Positions 53,237 through 63,317 are shown, numbered from the stretch's first letter. The stretch is DNA of 64,000 nucleotides from Draconibacterium mangrovi_A (GCF_037646455.1 NZ_JBBIXN010000005.1:310001-374000), one strand, 5' to 3'. Numbers and translations: made by a program. Notes: a model not told the origin generated them from the letters alone.

Positions 53237-54676
53237 TCAGGCATTACGGCTATCGCGGAAGTTATCCAGCCTGCTTGCATCCAATCTAATAAATATAAAA
53301 AGCAATATGGTAAACGACCATAGCGAAGATCCGCCGTAGCTAAAAAAAGGTAGCGGAATACCAATTACAGGCATTATCCCGATAGTCATACCAATATTAA
53401 CCGCAAAGTGAAAAAACAGAATAACCGCCACCGCATAACCGTAAATCCTTGAGAATACCGATCGTTGCCGTTCGGCGAGGAAGATCAGTCTAAAAAACAA
53501 GAACAGAAAAAGTGCAATTACGGTGAATGTTCCGGCAAAACCCCACTCTTCGCCAACCGTGCAAAAAATAAAATCGGTACTTTGCTCAGGTACAAAATCG
53601 TACTTGGTCTGGGTTCCGTTCAAATATCCCTTCCCCCAAAAACCTCCGGAACCAATGGCAATTTTACTCTGATTTACGTGATATCCAGCTCCGTACGGAT
53701 TCGATTCTATTCCCAGCAATTCATTGATCCGAACCTGTTGATGTGGCTCAAGCACATTGTTGAAAGCATAATCCACGGTAATGGTAAACAACACCGAACC
53801 TATAAAGAATAAAGAAATTATAATGTAATTTGTAAATCGTTTCTGAAAAGAGTATATCATGATCAGAAATGCTCCTAACACAGTTCCCGCCAAAATTATT
53901 TCCGACAGATCACGACCAGCACCGACAATCAGGTTTAACAGAAAGAACAAAGCCACACCTCCGGCCAGCATAAGTGCGGCCCGGGCAAACTGATTCAGTT
54001 TAGGATTAAGAATTAGGTACATGAGTAAAGCAAGCCCCACCAAAACGAGGATAAGGGTTATGTTTGGAAGAATTAAAGCAAGGATAAAAAGCATGGCAAC
54101 CAGGGTACCCAGGAACAACACCAGCCCCGACATTCCTTCGCGGAAAAGTACCAGAACAAACGAAAAATAGACCAATGCGGAACCTGTATCGTTTTGAAGC
54201 AGGATGAATGCTGCCGGCAAAAATATAATGAGTCCGATAGTAGCGACCGACTTCAGTTTTTTCATGTTGAAATCAAATGTACTCATGTAGCGGGCCAGTG
54301 CTAATCCTGTTGCGAACTTGGCAAATTCGGCCGGTTGAATAAGCACCCCTCCAATGGCAAACCACGATTTTGCACCGTTAATCTCCTTTCCGACAAGCAA
54401 TACCAGCATCAAAAGAATTATGGTTACACCATAAAATATATAGGAAAAGAAGACGTAAAAATTGGTTTCGATAATCATGATCACCACCGCAAGGGCTATG
54501 GCTGCTCCAATCCAGATGAGCTGTTTACCATATTGCTGCGAAGTATCCAAAATACTTTGATGCTCGACATTAAAAACAGCCGCATAAATATTCAGCCATC
54601 CCATAAAAATAAGAACAAGATAGAGTCCAACCGTTACCCAGTCCATATTTGCCCATATATTGCTTCTTTCCGGCAT
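53237..54676 (-). CDS. rodA: Rod-shape SEDS peptidoglycan polymerase
   Basis: Inner-membrane glycosyltransferase that polymerises peptidoglycan strands for cell elongation, working with PBP2. The 479-residue protein has ten or more hydrophobic segments and the SEDS landmarks: GAKSWFAIGGVLIQPAEFAK near residue 110, QSTDFIFCTVGEEWGFAG near 380 (the motif at the heart of the active-site region), and VIGIPLPFFSYGGSSL near the end. It is the last gene of the unit mreB-mreC-mreD-mrdA-rodA, with a 1-nt gap to mrdA. Confidence 0.95.
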   Translation of the reverse strand: MPERSNIWANMDWVTVGLYLVLIFMGWLNIYAAVFNVEHQSILDTSQQYGKQLIWIGAAIALAVVIMIIETNFYVFFSYIFYGVTIILLMLVLLVGKEINGAKSWFAIGGVLIQPAEFAKFATGLALARYMSTFDFNMKKLKSVATIGLIIFLPAAFILLQNDTGSALVYFSFVLVLFREGMSGLVLFLGTLVAMLFILALILPNITLILVLVGLALLMYLILNPKLNQFARAALMLAGGVALFFLLNLIVGAGRDLSEIILAGTVLGAFLIMIYSFQKRFTNYIIISLFFIGSVLFTITVDYAFNNVLEPHQQVRINELLGIESNPYGAGYHVNQSKIAIGSGGFWGKGYLNGTQTKYDFVPEQSTDFIFCTVGEEWGFAGTFTVIALFLFLFFRLIFLAERQRSVFSRIYGYAVAVILFFHFAVNIGMTIGIMPVIGIPLPFFSYGGSSLWSFTILLFIFIRLDASRLDNFRDSRNA

Positions 54677-54677
54677 A

Positions 54678-56477
54678 TTATTGTGGTCCTTCGCTGCTTA
54701 AAAGGTTAGCATTAATCATTCGCTCTTCAATCCATTTGCGATTGGGTGCAATGGTATCGTTTAAATATTTTTCGATCATCAGTCCGGCTATTGGTGCTGC
54801 ATAGCTGGCTCCCCATTTACTGTTTTCAACATACACAAAAACGGCAATCTGAGAATCGTCGCGAGGAGCAAAAGCCTCAAACGCTCCATGTTCTAGCCCT
54901 TGCGGATTTTGAATGGTTCCTGTTTTCCCGCAGTAGTTTATTCCGGGCAAATAATACAGGCCTTTAATCGATTCGTTCATTCCTTCGATTACGGGTTCAA
55001 AATTTTCGGCATCGATCCCCACCGGGTGTTTTACTTTGATACTGCTTCGTACCGTATCGTTCTCAACAGCTTTTACAATGTGAGGCTCGTAATAAAATCC
55101 GCGGTTGGCAATAGCAGAGGCAACATTGGCCATTTGTAAAGGAGTTACTCCCAGTTCGCCCTGCCCAATTGCCAGCGAACGCACCGTCAGCGCATTCCAG
55201 CTTCCACGGTAAATTTTATCATATAGTTCCACCGACGGCAGATCGCCCTTTAAAGTATTGCTAAAATCGCTGCTCAGAATAGTGCCGATTCCAAAGCTTT
55301 TTACATAGTCGTACCACGCTTGAAAGCCTTCCTTGGCCGATCCGGTTTTATTCAGAATAGACCGAAAGGTGTTCCACATAAAAGGATTGCATGATTCGCG
55401 TATACCTTGAACTACATTGGTTGGTGTAACGTGAATGTGAGTACAACGAATGGGATAAGATCCGGGGCCGTTACAGGTAAAGCGCGTTTGCGTGGTAATT
55501 GCTTTTTCCTGCAAACCGATCAAAGCATTTACAGTTTTAAAGGTAGATCCGGGAGGATATTTCGCCTGCAGTGCACGGTTGAAAAGCGGTTTCAAGGTAT
55601 CAGCCAGTAATTTAGAGTAATTTGTTCCCCGAACTCTACCCACCAGCAAACGAGGATCGTAAACCGGTGCGCTGAGCATGGCCAGCACTTCCCCGGTAGA
55701 AGGTTCAATGGCAACAACTGCACCTTTTTTATTCTGAAATAATTTCTCGGCATACAGTTGCAGATCGAGGTCGAGGGTTGTGGTGATGTTATTTCCGATC
55801 TGTGCCGGAACATCTTCTCTACCGTTTCGGTAGCTGCCCTGAATCCGGTTGTGCACATCAACCAGGTTTTTCTTTACACCCTTGGTACCTCGCAACTGAC
55901 GCTCGTATGTTTTTTCAATACCGCTGATTCCGATGTAGTCGCCGGGTTTATAGTAAGCATCTTTGTTAATATCATTCGAAGTTACCTCGCCAACATATCC
56001 AAGGGCATGCGCTGCTGCTGTGGTTGAATATTCGCGAAGTGTACGGGATTGCGAGTGAAAACCTTCGAATTTGTACAGCTGTTCTTGCAAAATGGCATAA
56101 TTCTCGGGCGATATCTGTTTGACAATGATCGACGGTTTATACCATGAATAATTCTTGGCTTTTTGAATTCCGGCCTCCAGTTCTTCCCGGGTAATATTGA
56201 GCAAATTGCAGAATAATATGGTATCGAATTGCTTGACTTCACGCGGTGTTATCAGCAAGTCATAGGCGGTTCTGTTGTAAACCAACAGTTCTCCATTACG
56301 GTCGTATATCAATCCACGAGCCGGGTACTGCACGACTTCGCGCAGCACATTATTGGTGGCATACTGCTTGTAGGTGGAATCGAGCACCTGCAAACGAAAC
56401 AGTTTCCCGAGATAAACCAATGCAACCAACAAAAAAATTAAAGCTATAAGGTAACTCCTCTTGGTGTTTTCTTTCAC
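54678..56477 (-). CDS. mrdA: Penicillin-binding protein 2
   Basis: Peptidoglycan transpeptidase of cell elongation, 599 residues, with an N-terminal membrane helix (YLIALIFLLVALVYLGKLF) and a periplasmic body. The catalytic SxxK is in PPGSTFKTVNALIG, SxN in ESCNPFMWN, and KTG in YCGKTGTIQNPQG. The dimerisation region contains RGLIYDRNGELLVYNRTAYD, typical of class B PBPs. It works with RodA, whose gene follows 1 nt later. Distance to mreD upstream is 8 nt. Confidence 0.96.
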   Translation of the reverse strand: MKENTKRSYLIALIFLLVALVYLGKLFRLQVLDSTYKQYATNNVLREVVQYPARGLIYDRNGELLVYNRTAYDLLITPREVKQFDTILFCNLLNITREELEAGIQKAKNYSWYKPSIIVKQISPENYAILQEQLYKFEGFHSQSRTLREYSTTAAAHALGYVGEVTSNDINKDAYYKPGDYIGISGIEKTYERQLRGTKGVKKNLVDVHNRIQGSYRNGREDVPAQIGNNITTTLDLDLQLYAEKLFQNKKGAVVAIEPSTGEVLAMLSAPVYDPRLLVGRVRGTNYSKLLADTLKPLFNRALQAKYPPGSTFKTVNALIGLQEKAITTQTRFTCNGPGSYPIRCTHIHVTPTNVVQGIRESCNPFMWNTFRSILNKTGSAKEGFQAWYDYVKSFGIGTILSSDFSNTLKGDLPSVELYDKIYRGSWNALTVRSLAIGQGELGVTPLQMANVASAIANRGFYYEPHIVKAVENDTVRSSIKVKHPVGIDAENFEPVIEGMNESIKGLYYLPGINYCGKTGTIQNPQGLEHGAFEAFAPRDDSQIAVFVYVENSKWGASYAAPIAGLMIEKYLNDTIAPNRKWIEERMINANLLSSEGPQ

Positions 56478-56485
56478 GCTTTTAC

Positions 56486-56989
56486 CTAATCTCTAAAAAT
56501 GATAAATTGACTTAAAACTATCACAAAAATTGAAAATACGGAACTTAAAAATACCCGATATAAGGTATTGAAGAAATTATCAAAGGTAAATACTTCGATA
56601 TAAAACAAAACGGTGTGATGCAAAACCACCATTATTGCAGTGTAGGAAAGAAACCATACCACCCCGGTTTGCACCAGTCCCGGATAGTCACTTAGTTCTT
56701 CTTCCCTGTTGGTAATTATACGAATTACAAGCGGACGTGCATAAGCCACAAAAACTGCAGCAAAGGTATGTATGCCCAAACTGTTGGAAAATATATCGAC
56801 CGCGAGCCCGATAAAAAACGAAAACAGTAACACCGCGTATCGGGGAGCGTTTAAGGGCAGCAACATGATAAACAGAACATAGATGTAGGGATTGATAAAT
56901 CCACTAAACTGAATCTGGTTCAACACAAGTACCTGCACAGCTACCAGTACAACGAACATTAAAAGATATTTAATTAGCGAGCGTTCCAT
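56486..56989 (-). CDS. mreD: Rod-shape determining protein MreD
   Basis: Small inner-membrane protein of 167 residues with about five hydrophobic helices. The segment PYIYVLFIMLLPLNAPRYAV and FIGLAVDIFSNSLGIHTFA are the recognisable part of MreD. It links MreBC to the elongation machinery. Its start overlaps the end of mreC by 20 nt, a clear sign of translational coupling. Confidence 0.9.
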   Translation of the reverse strand: MERSLIKYLLMFVVLVAVQVLVLNQIQFSGFINPYIYVLFIMLLPLNAPRYAVLLFSFFIGLAVDIFSNSLGIHTFAAVFVAYARPLVIRIITNREEELSDYPGLVQTGVVWFLSYTAIMVVLHHTVLFYIEVFTFDNFFNTLYRVFLSSVFSIFVIVLSQFIIFRD

Positions 56990-57806
56990 TTTCTGTTGTA
57001 CTTCTTAAGTTTCGCAACTCATCGATTTTTGTATTCTCAATCACCTCAACATAAGTAACCGATTTAAAATTGGCCGAAAGCAATACACTGATCGTATAAT
57101 AATTCTCACCTTCGGGGCGCTCAAAACTGTCGATCGTCCCAATCAAAATACCATCTGGGAAAACCGAAGAATAGCCGCTGGTCACGATAGTATCTCCAAC
57201 CTGCAGATTAATATGAAATGGAATTTCGTTTAGTTGTGCCCTTTGGTAATCTTCTCCATTCCAAATTAATGAGCCATAAAAACCGTTCTTTTTGATTTTT
57301 GCCGAAATGCTCCAGCGCGGATTTAAAACCGAAAGCCCCATTGCATAAGATTCCGATACATTGGTAATAATTCCGACAATTCCGTTTGGCGAGATAATTC
57401 CCTGGTCGGGTTTTATGCCATCTTTTCTGCCTTTATTTAATGTGATGTAGTTTTGCTGCCGGTTGACCGAGTTATTAATAACCCGGGCAGGAATATAGCG
57501 AAATGCGGTATCCTGCTGATGTACGATGTCAACTGAATCGATAAGCGTATTTTGGTAACTCCGGAGTGCATTCTGCAACCTGGCATTTTCTTCCGACAAT
57601 TCGGCATTTACACCTGCCAGACTAAAGTACTGAACCACCGAACTGTAGGAATTATAAATACTTGCCGTTACCGCATTCGAGGAATTCAAAAAACTGGCCC
57701 GCTGAAAACTGTTGTAGTTTATTATAAAAACCACTGAAATAACTTCTAAAACAAGAAATAGAAGAAACGGATAGTTTTTAATCAGTAGCCTAAATAAACT
57801 TCGCAT
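56970..57806 (-). CDS. mreC: Rod-shape determining protein MreC
   Basis: Bitopic periplasmic scaffold of 278 residues. A membrane helix near the N-terminus (FLLFLVLEVISVVFIINY) is followed by a short coiled coil (about 60-95, NAELSEENARLQNALRSYQN) and two beta-barrel modules (YIPARVINNSVNRQQNYITL, KGRKDGIKPDQGIISPNGIV). The GIKPDQGI...GVVG-type step is typical of MreC. It is 22 nt behind mreB and overlaps mreD. Confidence 0.93.
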   Translation of the reverse strand: MRSLFRLLIKNYPFLLFLVLEVISVVFIINYNSFQRASFLNSSNAVTASIYNSYSSVVQYFSLAGVNAELSEENARLQNALRSYQNTLIDSVDIVHQQDTAFRYIPARVINNSVNRQQNYITLNKGRKDGIKPDQGIISPNGIVGIITNVSESYAMGLSVLNPRWSISAKIKKNGFYGSLIWNGEDYQRAQLNEIPFHINLQVGDTIVTSGYSSVFPDGILIGTIDSFERPEGENYYTISVLLSANFKSVTYVEVIENTKIDELRNLRSTTENGTLAN

Positions 57807-57828
57807 TTAATTGTCCGGATGTTCTTTT

Positions 57829-58851
57829 TTATCGAATCAGGAATGAGAAATTATCCACGTTTTTCAATGCAATTCCCGTACCACGCACAACGGCTCTTAA
57901 CGGATCTTCTGCAATGTGAAACGGTATCCCGATTTTATCAGTTAAACGTTTATCCAATCCTTTCAAAAGGGCGCCACCACCTGCCAACCAAATTCCTTTT
58001 GAAACAATATCGGCATACAATTCGGGCGGTGTTTGCTCCAAAGCGCTCAACACCGCTGTTTCAATTTTTGAAATCGATTTTTCAAGACAGTGAGCAATTT
58101 CCTGGTAAGAAACCGGAACCTCAATCGGTAAAGCTGTCATTTGATTCGGACCCTGTACCACATAATCCTGCGGTGGATCCTGTAGCTGTGAAAGTGCCGA
58201 TCCAACATGTATTTTTATTTCTTCAGCTGTGCGTTCACCAATTTTAATGTTGTGCTGATGACGCATGTATTCCATGATATCTGCGGTGAGATCGTCGCCT
58301 GCAATTCGAATGGATTTGTTGGTAACAATACCACCGAGCGAGATCACCGCGATTTCGGTAGTACCACCACCGATGTCCACCACCATGTTTCCTTCAGGTG
58401 CCTCCACATCGAGACCAATACCAATGGCGGCTGCCAGCGGTTCGTAAACCATATAAACTTCGCGGCCACCGGCATGCTCCGAGGAGTCGCGTACCGCACG
58501 TAATTCCACCTCGGTACTTCCCGATGGAATACACACTACCATTTTAAGAGCCGGCGAAAACATTTTCGACTTGGGATTAATCATTTTAATCATTCCCCTG
58601 ATCATTTGTTCCGCGGCATTAAAATCAGCGATCACACCATCACGCAGCGGGCGAATTGTTTTTAAGTTCGCATGCGTTTTCCCCTGCATCTGCCGGGCCT
58701 TTTCACCGATGGCGACCATCTTTTCAGTTTTCATATCGATCGCTACAATAGATGGTTCATCCACTACGATCTTATCATTATGAATGATAATGGTATTGGC
58801 GGTGCCAAGGTCAATGGCAATCTCCTGTGTTAAAAATGAAAATAATCCCAT
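57829..58851 (-). CDS. mreB: Rod-shape determining protein MreB (actin homologue)
   Basis: Cytoskeletal ATPase that organises elongasome components under the inner membrane; 340 residues. Phosphate 1 motif IDLGTANTII, phosphate 2 in MVVDIGGGTTEIAVISLGGI near 160, and adenosine motif in GIWLAGGGALLKGLDKRL near 285 are present, and an N-terminal amphipathic start MGLFSFLTQ. It lies 48 nt behind purH, with a possible promoter in the spacer. Confidence 0.97.
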   Translation of the reverse strand: MGLFSFLTQEIAIDLGTANTIIIHNDKIVVDEPSIVAIDMKTEKMVAIGEKARQMQGKTHANLKTIRPLRDGVIADFNAAEQMIRGMIKMINPKSKMFSPALKMVVCIPSGSTEVELRAVRDSSEHAGGREVYMVYEPLAAAIGIGLDVEAPEGNMVVDIGGGTTEIAVISLGGIVTNKSIRIAGDDLTADIMEYMRHQHNIKIGERTAEEIKIHVGSALSQLQDPPQDYVVQGPNQMTALPIEVPVSYQEIAHCLEKSISKIETAVLSALEQTPPELYADIVSKGIWLAGGGALLKGLDKRLTDKIGIPFHIAEDPLRAVVRGTGIALKNVDNFSFLIR

Positions 58852-58882
58852 TAAAGTTCCTGTTTACCTTCTGTTAAGGATA

Positions 58883-58890
58883 TAAAGATA
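58883..58890 (-). promoter_or_regulatory. Possible -7 element of mreB
   Basis: Reads TATCTTTA on the minus strand, one base off TAnnTTTG, 31 nt before the mreB ATG in the short spacer behind purH. The mre genes may thus be expressed from here as well as from the purH promoter. Confidence 0.3.
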
Positions 58891-58899
58891 AAATAATTA

Positions 58900-60495
58900 T
58901 TAATGTCTGAAATGTCTTCTTCCGGTAAAGGCCATGGCGATACCAAATTCGTTGCAAGCCTCTATCACTTCCTCGTCGCGAATACTGCCACCCGGTTCGA
59001 TGATGTATTTTACACCGTATTCATTGGCCGCCTCAATGCTATCGCGGAACGGGAAGAAAGCGTCGGAAATCAACACTGAATTTGTGATATCGAGACCATC
59101 TTTTAATTCGAAACGTGGCATCGTCAGGTAGCGCAAACTGTCGAGTCGGTTGGGTTGTCCCATTCCGGCTCCGGTTAACCAAAATGCTCCGTTTTCGTTT
59201 TCAGTAACAACTGCAATCGCATTACTTTTAAGGTGTTTGCATGCTATTGTTCCGAATTTGGCGAGGTTCATTTTCGATTCTTCAAATTCTTTATTGGTTA
59301 CCGTCTTAAATTCCGTATCCAGGCCTTCATCTTCGTCCTGAACCAGCATACCTCCACTTATCGAGCGGTACAATTTTTCTCCGGCCACAGCTTCGCGAAT
59401 CGGTGTAACCAATACCCTCAGGTTTTTCTTTTTGCCCAGCACTTCAAGTGCTTCGTCGGTATACGCCGGCGCGATCAAAATTTCCACAAATTTTTTCCCA
59501 AACCATTCGGCCACTTCTTTAGTAACAGTGTCGGTAAAACAAATAATGCTGCCAAATGCACTGATAGGATCACCGGCCCAGGCCAGATCGAGCGATTCAA
59601 GAATATTATCTGTAACCGCCAATCCACATGGATTCAGATGTTTGATTACCGAAACGGCCACTTTGTTTTCGAGATGCGTAACTGAATGGTAAGCATCGCT
59701 GGCCGATTTCCATGCTGCGTCGGCATCGAGCATATTGTTGTACGAAAGTGCTTTACCTTGCAAAACCTCTGCATTGGCCAGTGTAACTTCTTCTTTAGAA
59801 TTGTTGAATTTATAGAAGGTGGCTGCCTGGTGCGGATTTTCGCCGTAACGCAGAACATGGCCGTCGTTCAGGCTGATTCGTTCTTTGGCCTCGTCTTCAA
59901 CGCTACTGTCGAAATAGCTAAAAATAGCTGCATCGTAATGCGACGAAACGCCAAAAGCCCTGCTGGCAAACCATTTTCGCTCGGCAAGTGTAAATTCTCC
60001 GTTATTTTTTTCGAGATGGCTCAACAACGGTCCGTATTCATTTTGCGACGGAACAATAACCACGTCTTTGAAATTTTTGGCTGCTGCCCGAATCAATGAA
60101 ATTCCTCCTATATCTATTTTCTCGATAATATCCTGTTCATCTGCACCCGATGCCACGGTGTTTTCAAAAGGATAAAGATCAACAATAACCAAATCGATCT
60201 CCGGGATTTCGTATTCATTCAACTGGCTCACATCTCCCTGATTTTCACGACGCGATAAAATTCCACCAAATACTTTTGGATGGAGTGTTTTTACGCGACC
60301 TCCCAGAATTGATGGATAACCTGTCAGACTTTCTACCGATGTTACTTCAACATCCAATGATTCGATAAAACTTTTTGTGCCTCCGGTGCTTAAAATATTA
60401 ACACCCAAGTCGTTTAGTTTATGAATGATCTTATCTAAGTTTTCTTTGTGAAAGACTGAAACCAAAGCAGTCTTAATTTTTTTATTATCAGCCAT
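58900..60495 (-). CDS. purH: Bifunctional IMP cyclohydrolase / AICAR transformylase
   Basis: Carries out the last two steps of IMP synthesis in the cytoplasm. The 531-residue length is within the normal range. The N-terminal cyclohydrolase domain (about 1-195) has LVSVFHKENLDKIIHKLNDL, LSTGGTKSFI and KTLHPKVFGGILSRREN; the C-terminal transformylase domain has RYGENPHQAATFYK near residue 215 and SVIKHLNPCGLAV near 285 with the catalytic Lys-His pair, and ends in GIAMAFTGRRHFRH. It precedes mreB by 48 nt on the same strand; this pairing has no obvious functional sense. Confidence 0.96.
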   Translation of the reverse strand: MADNKKIKTALVSVFHKENLDKIIHKLNDLGVNILSTGGTKSFIESLDVEVTSVESLTGYPSILGGRVKTLHPKVFGGILSRRENQGDVSQLNEYEIPEIDLVIVDLYPFENTVASGADEQDIIEKIDIGGISLIRAAAKNFKDVVIVPSQNEYGPLLSHLEKNNGEFTLAERKWFASRAFGVSSHYDAAIFSYFDSSVEDEAKERISLNDGHVLRYGENPHQAATFYKFNNSKEEVTLANAEVLQGKALSYNNMLDADAAWKSASDAYHSVTHLENKVAVSVIKHLNPCGLAVTDNILESLDLAWAGDPISAFGSIICFTDTVTKEVAEWFGKKFVEILIAPAYTDEALEVLGKKKNLRVLVTPIREAVAGEKLYRSISGGMLVQDEDEGLDTEFKTVTNKEFEESKMNLAKFGTIACKHLKSNAIAVVTENENGAFWLTGAGMGQPNRLDSLRYLTMPRFELKDGLDITNSVLISDAFFPFRDSIEAANEYGVKYIIEPGGSIRDEEVIEACNEFGIAMAFTGRRHFRH

Positions 60496-60520
60496 TTATT
60501 GGATTTTTCGGATTCGCATG

Positions 60521-60528
60521 CAAAGATA
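60521..60528 (-). promoter_or_regulatory. -7 element of purH
   Basis: Reads TATCTTTG on the minus strand, exact TAnnTTTG, 25 nt before the purH ATG. The remaining bases of the 213-bp gap to the next gene contain only a weak AT-rich inverted repeat (about 60650). Confidence 0.5.
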
Positions 60529-60708
60529 AAAAAAACAGTTAACATACTTAATATAACAGCCCTTTAAAAATATTATTATCATCACAGGATGAATTCATTG
60601 AATTTGGTGTAATCCATTTCAATTTTCGGCACTAATATTCATAAGAATATCAAACAAAATTCGATTGTTAAAAAACTAGTGCTATTTTTAACCTGAATAT
60701 TAAACCGC

Positions 60709-61962
60709 ATGTTAATTGTTCGCCTGATTTACGAAAGCCTTTCTTTTGCTTTTAATTCCTTAAGAGCGAACAAACTGCGCACTTTTCTTTCGCTTCTTGG
60801 TATTACCATCGGAATTTTTTCCATTATTTCGGTCTTTACTGTCATCGACTCGCTGGAAAGTTTTATCAAAGACAGCCTGAATTCGCTGGGCAGTGAAATT
60901 GTTTACGTTCAGCAAATGCCATGGGGACTTGAGGAAGGTGAAACCGAATACCCAATGTGGAAGTACATAAAACGTCCGCTCGCCACACACGAGGAAACCA
61001 CTGAAATAATTCGTCAGGCTAATTCTGTTCAGAGTGCAGCTTTTTGGTATGGATTTGGGAAATCGGTACAGTCGGGATCCAATGAATTAGACAATGCCAT
61101 AATACTGGCTACTTCGTACGGATTGTATGATCTTTGGAACCTGGAAGTAGTCAAAGGACGTTACTTTAGTGAACACGAGATGAAATCGGGTGCACCGGTA
61201 ACAGTTATTGGAGATCAAATAGTGGAAAAGCTTTTCAAGGACGTAAATCCAATTGGGAAAACCTTGAAAATTCAGGGCTACAAGTTCCGCATTGTTGGTG
61301 TGTACAAAAGAAGCGGGCAGGATTTGTTTGGTACCAGTATGGATCGCTATATTCATATTTCTGATATTTCAGCAGTTTCTCTTGTCGATATCAGAAACCG
61401 CAACTATAACCAAACCATTGGGGTGAAAGCAAAACCCGGAGTAGATGGTGATTATCTGATGGCTGAACTAGAAAAAGTACTACGCAGCATCAGGCGCTTA
61501 AAACCCATGGAAGAAAATAATTTTGCACTAAACCGATCATCCCAGTTAACGGGAAGGTTCGAACAGCTTTTTACCGGGATAAATTTGGCCGGTGCTATCA
61601 TTGGTGGTTTTTCAATTATTGTGGGAGGTTTTGGTATTGCCAACATTATGTTTGTATCGGTAAAAGAACGCACAAAAATCATCGGCATTCAAAAATCGCT
61701 GGGTGCTAAACGCTACTTTATACTTCTGCAATTTATTTTCGAGGCCATTGTGTTGTCTATTCTTGGAGGGATAGTTGGCCTCGTGCTTATTTACATCGGA
61801 GCACTGATAGTAAGTTATGCCACCGAATTCCAGATTATGCTAACGGCAGCCAACATTGTTAAAGGATTGGTGATTTCGAGTGTTATCGGATTTATTGCAG
61901 GTTATATGCCGGCGCGGGCTGCTGCCAGACTCGACCCCGTTATTGCCATCAATTCGCTTTAA
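60709..61962 (+). CDS. Lone ABC transporter permease (MacB/FtsX type)
   Basis: Inner-membrane protein of 417 residues. One helix at the N-terminus (LLGITIGIFSIISVFTVID), a periplasmic domain of about 220 residues, and three C-terminal helices (AIIGGFSIIVGGFGIANIMF, ILGGIVGLVLIYIGALIVSY, ISSVIGFIAGYMPA). SVKERTKIIGIQKSLGAKRY is the coupling segment and AARLDPVIAINSL the family ending. The periplasmic domain seems related to MacB_PCD. No ATPase gene is in sight, and no adaptor or TolC; like the permease at 37387-38736 it needs an ATPase from elsewhere. Its stop overlaps the stop of mgtE on the other strand by 4 bases. Confidence 0.87.
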   Translation: MLIVRLIYESLSFAFNSLRANKLRTFLSLLGITIGIFSIISVFTVIDSLESFIKDSLNSLGSEIVYVQQMPWGLEEGETEYPMWKYIKRPLATHEETTEIIRQANSVQSAAFWYGFGKSVQSGSNELDNAIILATSYGLYDLWNLEVVKGRYFSEHEMKSGAPVTVIGDQIVEKLFKDVNPIGKTLKIQGYKFRIVGVYKRSGQDLFGTSMDRYIHISDISAVSLVDIRNRNYNQTIGVKAKPGVDGDYLMAELEKVLRSIRRLKPMEENNFALNRSSQLTGRFEQLFTGINLAGAIIGGFSIIVGGFGIANIMFVSVKERTKIIGIQKSLGAKRYFILLQFIFEAIVLSILGGIVGLVLIYIGALIVSYATEFQIMLTAANIVKGLVISSVIGFIAGYMPARAAARLDPVIAINSL

Positions 61963-63317
61963 ACCAAATTAAAAAAGAAACTGGATACGGTCAGGTAAAT
62001 CAACAGACCGACAATATCGTTCATGGTAGTAATAAACGGACCGGTGGCAAGTGCCGGATCGATCTTGAATTTATTCAAAATTAAAGGAATTACAGTGCCG
62101 AACAGCGATGCAAAAAGGATAACGATAAACAGTGAAATAGAAACCGACATGGTAAGGTTTAAATTATCGGCAGTTAAATAGTTATATACAAAAAGCAACA
62201 GTGAAAAGACAACTGCCGTCAGCAAGGCCACCGAAATATCTTTCATCAGTTTTTTCATGGGAGTTTCGATATCCTTTACCCCGCTTGCAATACTTTGCAC
62301 AATAATTGACGACGATTGTACCCCCACATTTCCGGCCATTGCGGCAATAAGCGGAATAAAGAAAGCCAGTTGAGTTACGTTTGACAAAGCCTGAGAATGA
62401 GTACGCAAAACGGTGGCACTCAATATACCACCCAACAAGCCAACCATCAGCCAGGGAAAGCGCACCCGAACCCTTTGCCAAACATTGTCGCCCGGATCCA
62501 CATCACCGGTAATACCCGAAACCAACTGGTAGTCGCGCTCAGCTTCTTCACGAACAATATCAATCACATCATCCCAGGTAATCCGCCCCTTTAAGCGGCC
62601 AATCTCATCAACCACAGGAACAGCTACAAGGTCGTATTTGTCCATCAATTCGGCCACCTCTTCCTGCCGCGTACCGGTGGTAACTTTTTTAATATCGGGA
62701 TTGTAAAGCTTTGAAACTTTTGTATTGGTGTGGTTCAAAATCAGCTTTTTCAGCGAAAGAACTCCTTTTAATCTATCTCCATCGTCAGTAACATAGATGT
62801 AAAATATCTCGTCTACCTCTTCAGCTTGCTTACTGATCTCCTTTAAGCAAGTGGCCACGTTCCAGTTCTCATTCACTTTTACCAGCTCCTTAGCCATAAT
62901 ACCACCCGCCGAATCCTCTTCGTATTCCAGCAGATCAACAATATCGCCGGCCTGTTCACTGTCGATGATCTCGTTCAGAACTTCGCGCTGAACATCTTCG
63001 TCGAGTTCGGAAACCACATCGGCAGCATCATCCGAATCCATATGCTCAATAAACTTACTGGCAATGACTTCGGCCGGAAGCACTTTCAAAAAACGTCGTC
63101 TGTCGTCTTCATCGATCTCGATCAAAACGTCGGAAGCTTTTTCACCTTCGAGCAACAAATACAGGTACTTTGCCTCTTCAATGTTCAGGTCGTCCATCAA
63201 CTCGGCGATATCAGCCGGGTGGAGTTCTTCCAAAATGGCAATAACCTCTTTTTTATTGTCATTCTCAATCAGCTCTTTAAACTGCTCAATATTTTCCTTG
63301 ATGGTTTCGAAGCTCAT
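61959..63317 (-). CDS. mgtE: Magnesium transporter MgtE
   Basis: Homodimeric Mg2+ channel of the inner membrane with a Mg-sensing cytoplasmic part. At 452 residues it has an N-terminal helical domain (about 1-130, LEELHPADIAELMDDLNIEE and repeated acidic VVSELDEDV), a CBS pair (about 135-255, with MAKELVKVNENWNVATCLKE and VAVPVVDEIGRLKGRIT), and five C-terminal helices (about 285-452, GNVGVQSSSIIVQSIASG and TGPFITTMNDIVGLLIYLT, which includes the pore Asp). The acidic N domain and CBS are the known Mg sensors. The mgtE start overlaps the stop of rsmA by 4 nt (ATGA), so the two are translationally coupled. Confidence 0.95.
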   Translation of the reverse strand: MSFETIKENIEQFKELIENDNKKEVIAILEELHPADIAELMDDLNIEEAKYLYLLLEGEKASDVLIEIDEDDRRRFLKVLPAEVIASKFIEHMDSDDAADVVSELDEDVQREVLNEIIDSEQAGDIVDLLEYEEDSAGGIMAKELVKVNENWNVATCLKEISKQAEEVDEIFYIYVTDDGDRLKGVLSLKKLILNHTNTKVSKLYNPDIKKVTTGTRQEEVAELMDKYDLVAVPVVDEIGRLKGRITWDDVIDIVREEAERDYQLVSGITGDVDPGDNVWQRVRVRFPWLMVGLLGGILSATVLRTHSQALSNVTQLAFFIPLIAAMAGNVGVQSSSIIVQSIASGVKDIETPMKKLMKDISVALLTAVVFSLLLFVYNYLTADNLNLTMSVSISLFIVILFASLFGTVIPLILNKFKIDPALATGPFITTMNDIVGLLIYLTVSSFFFNLV

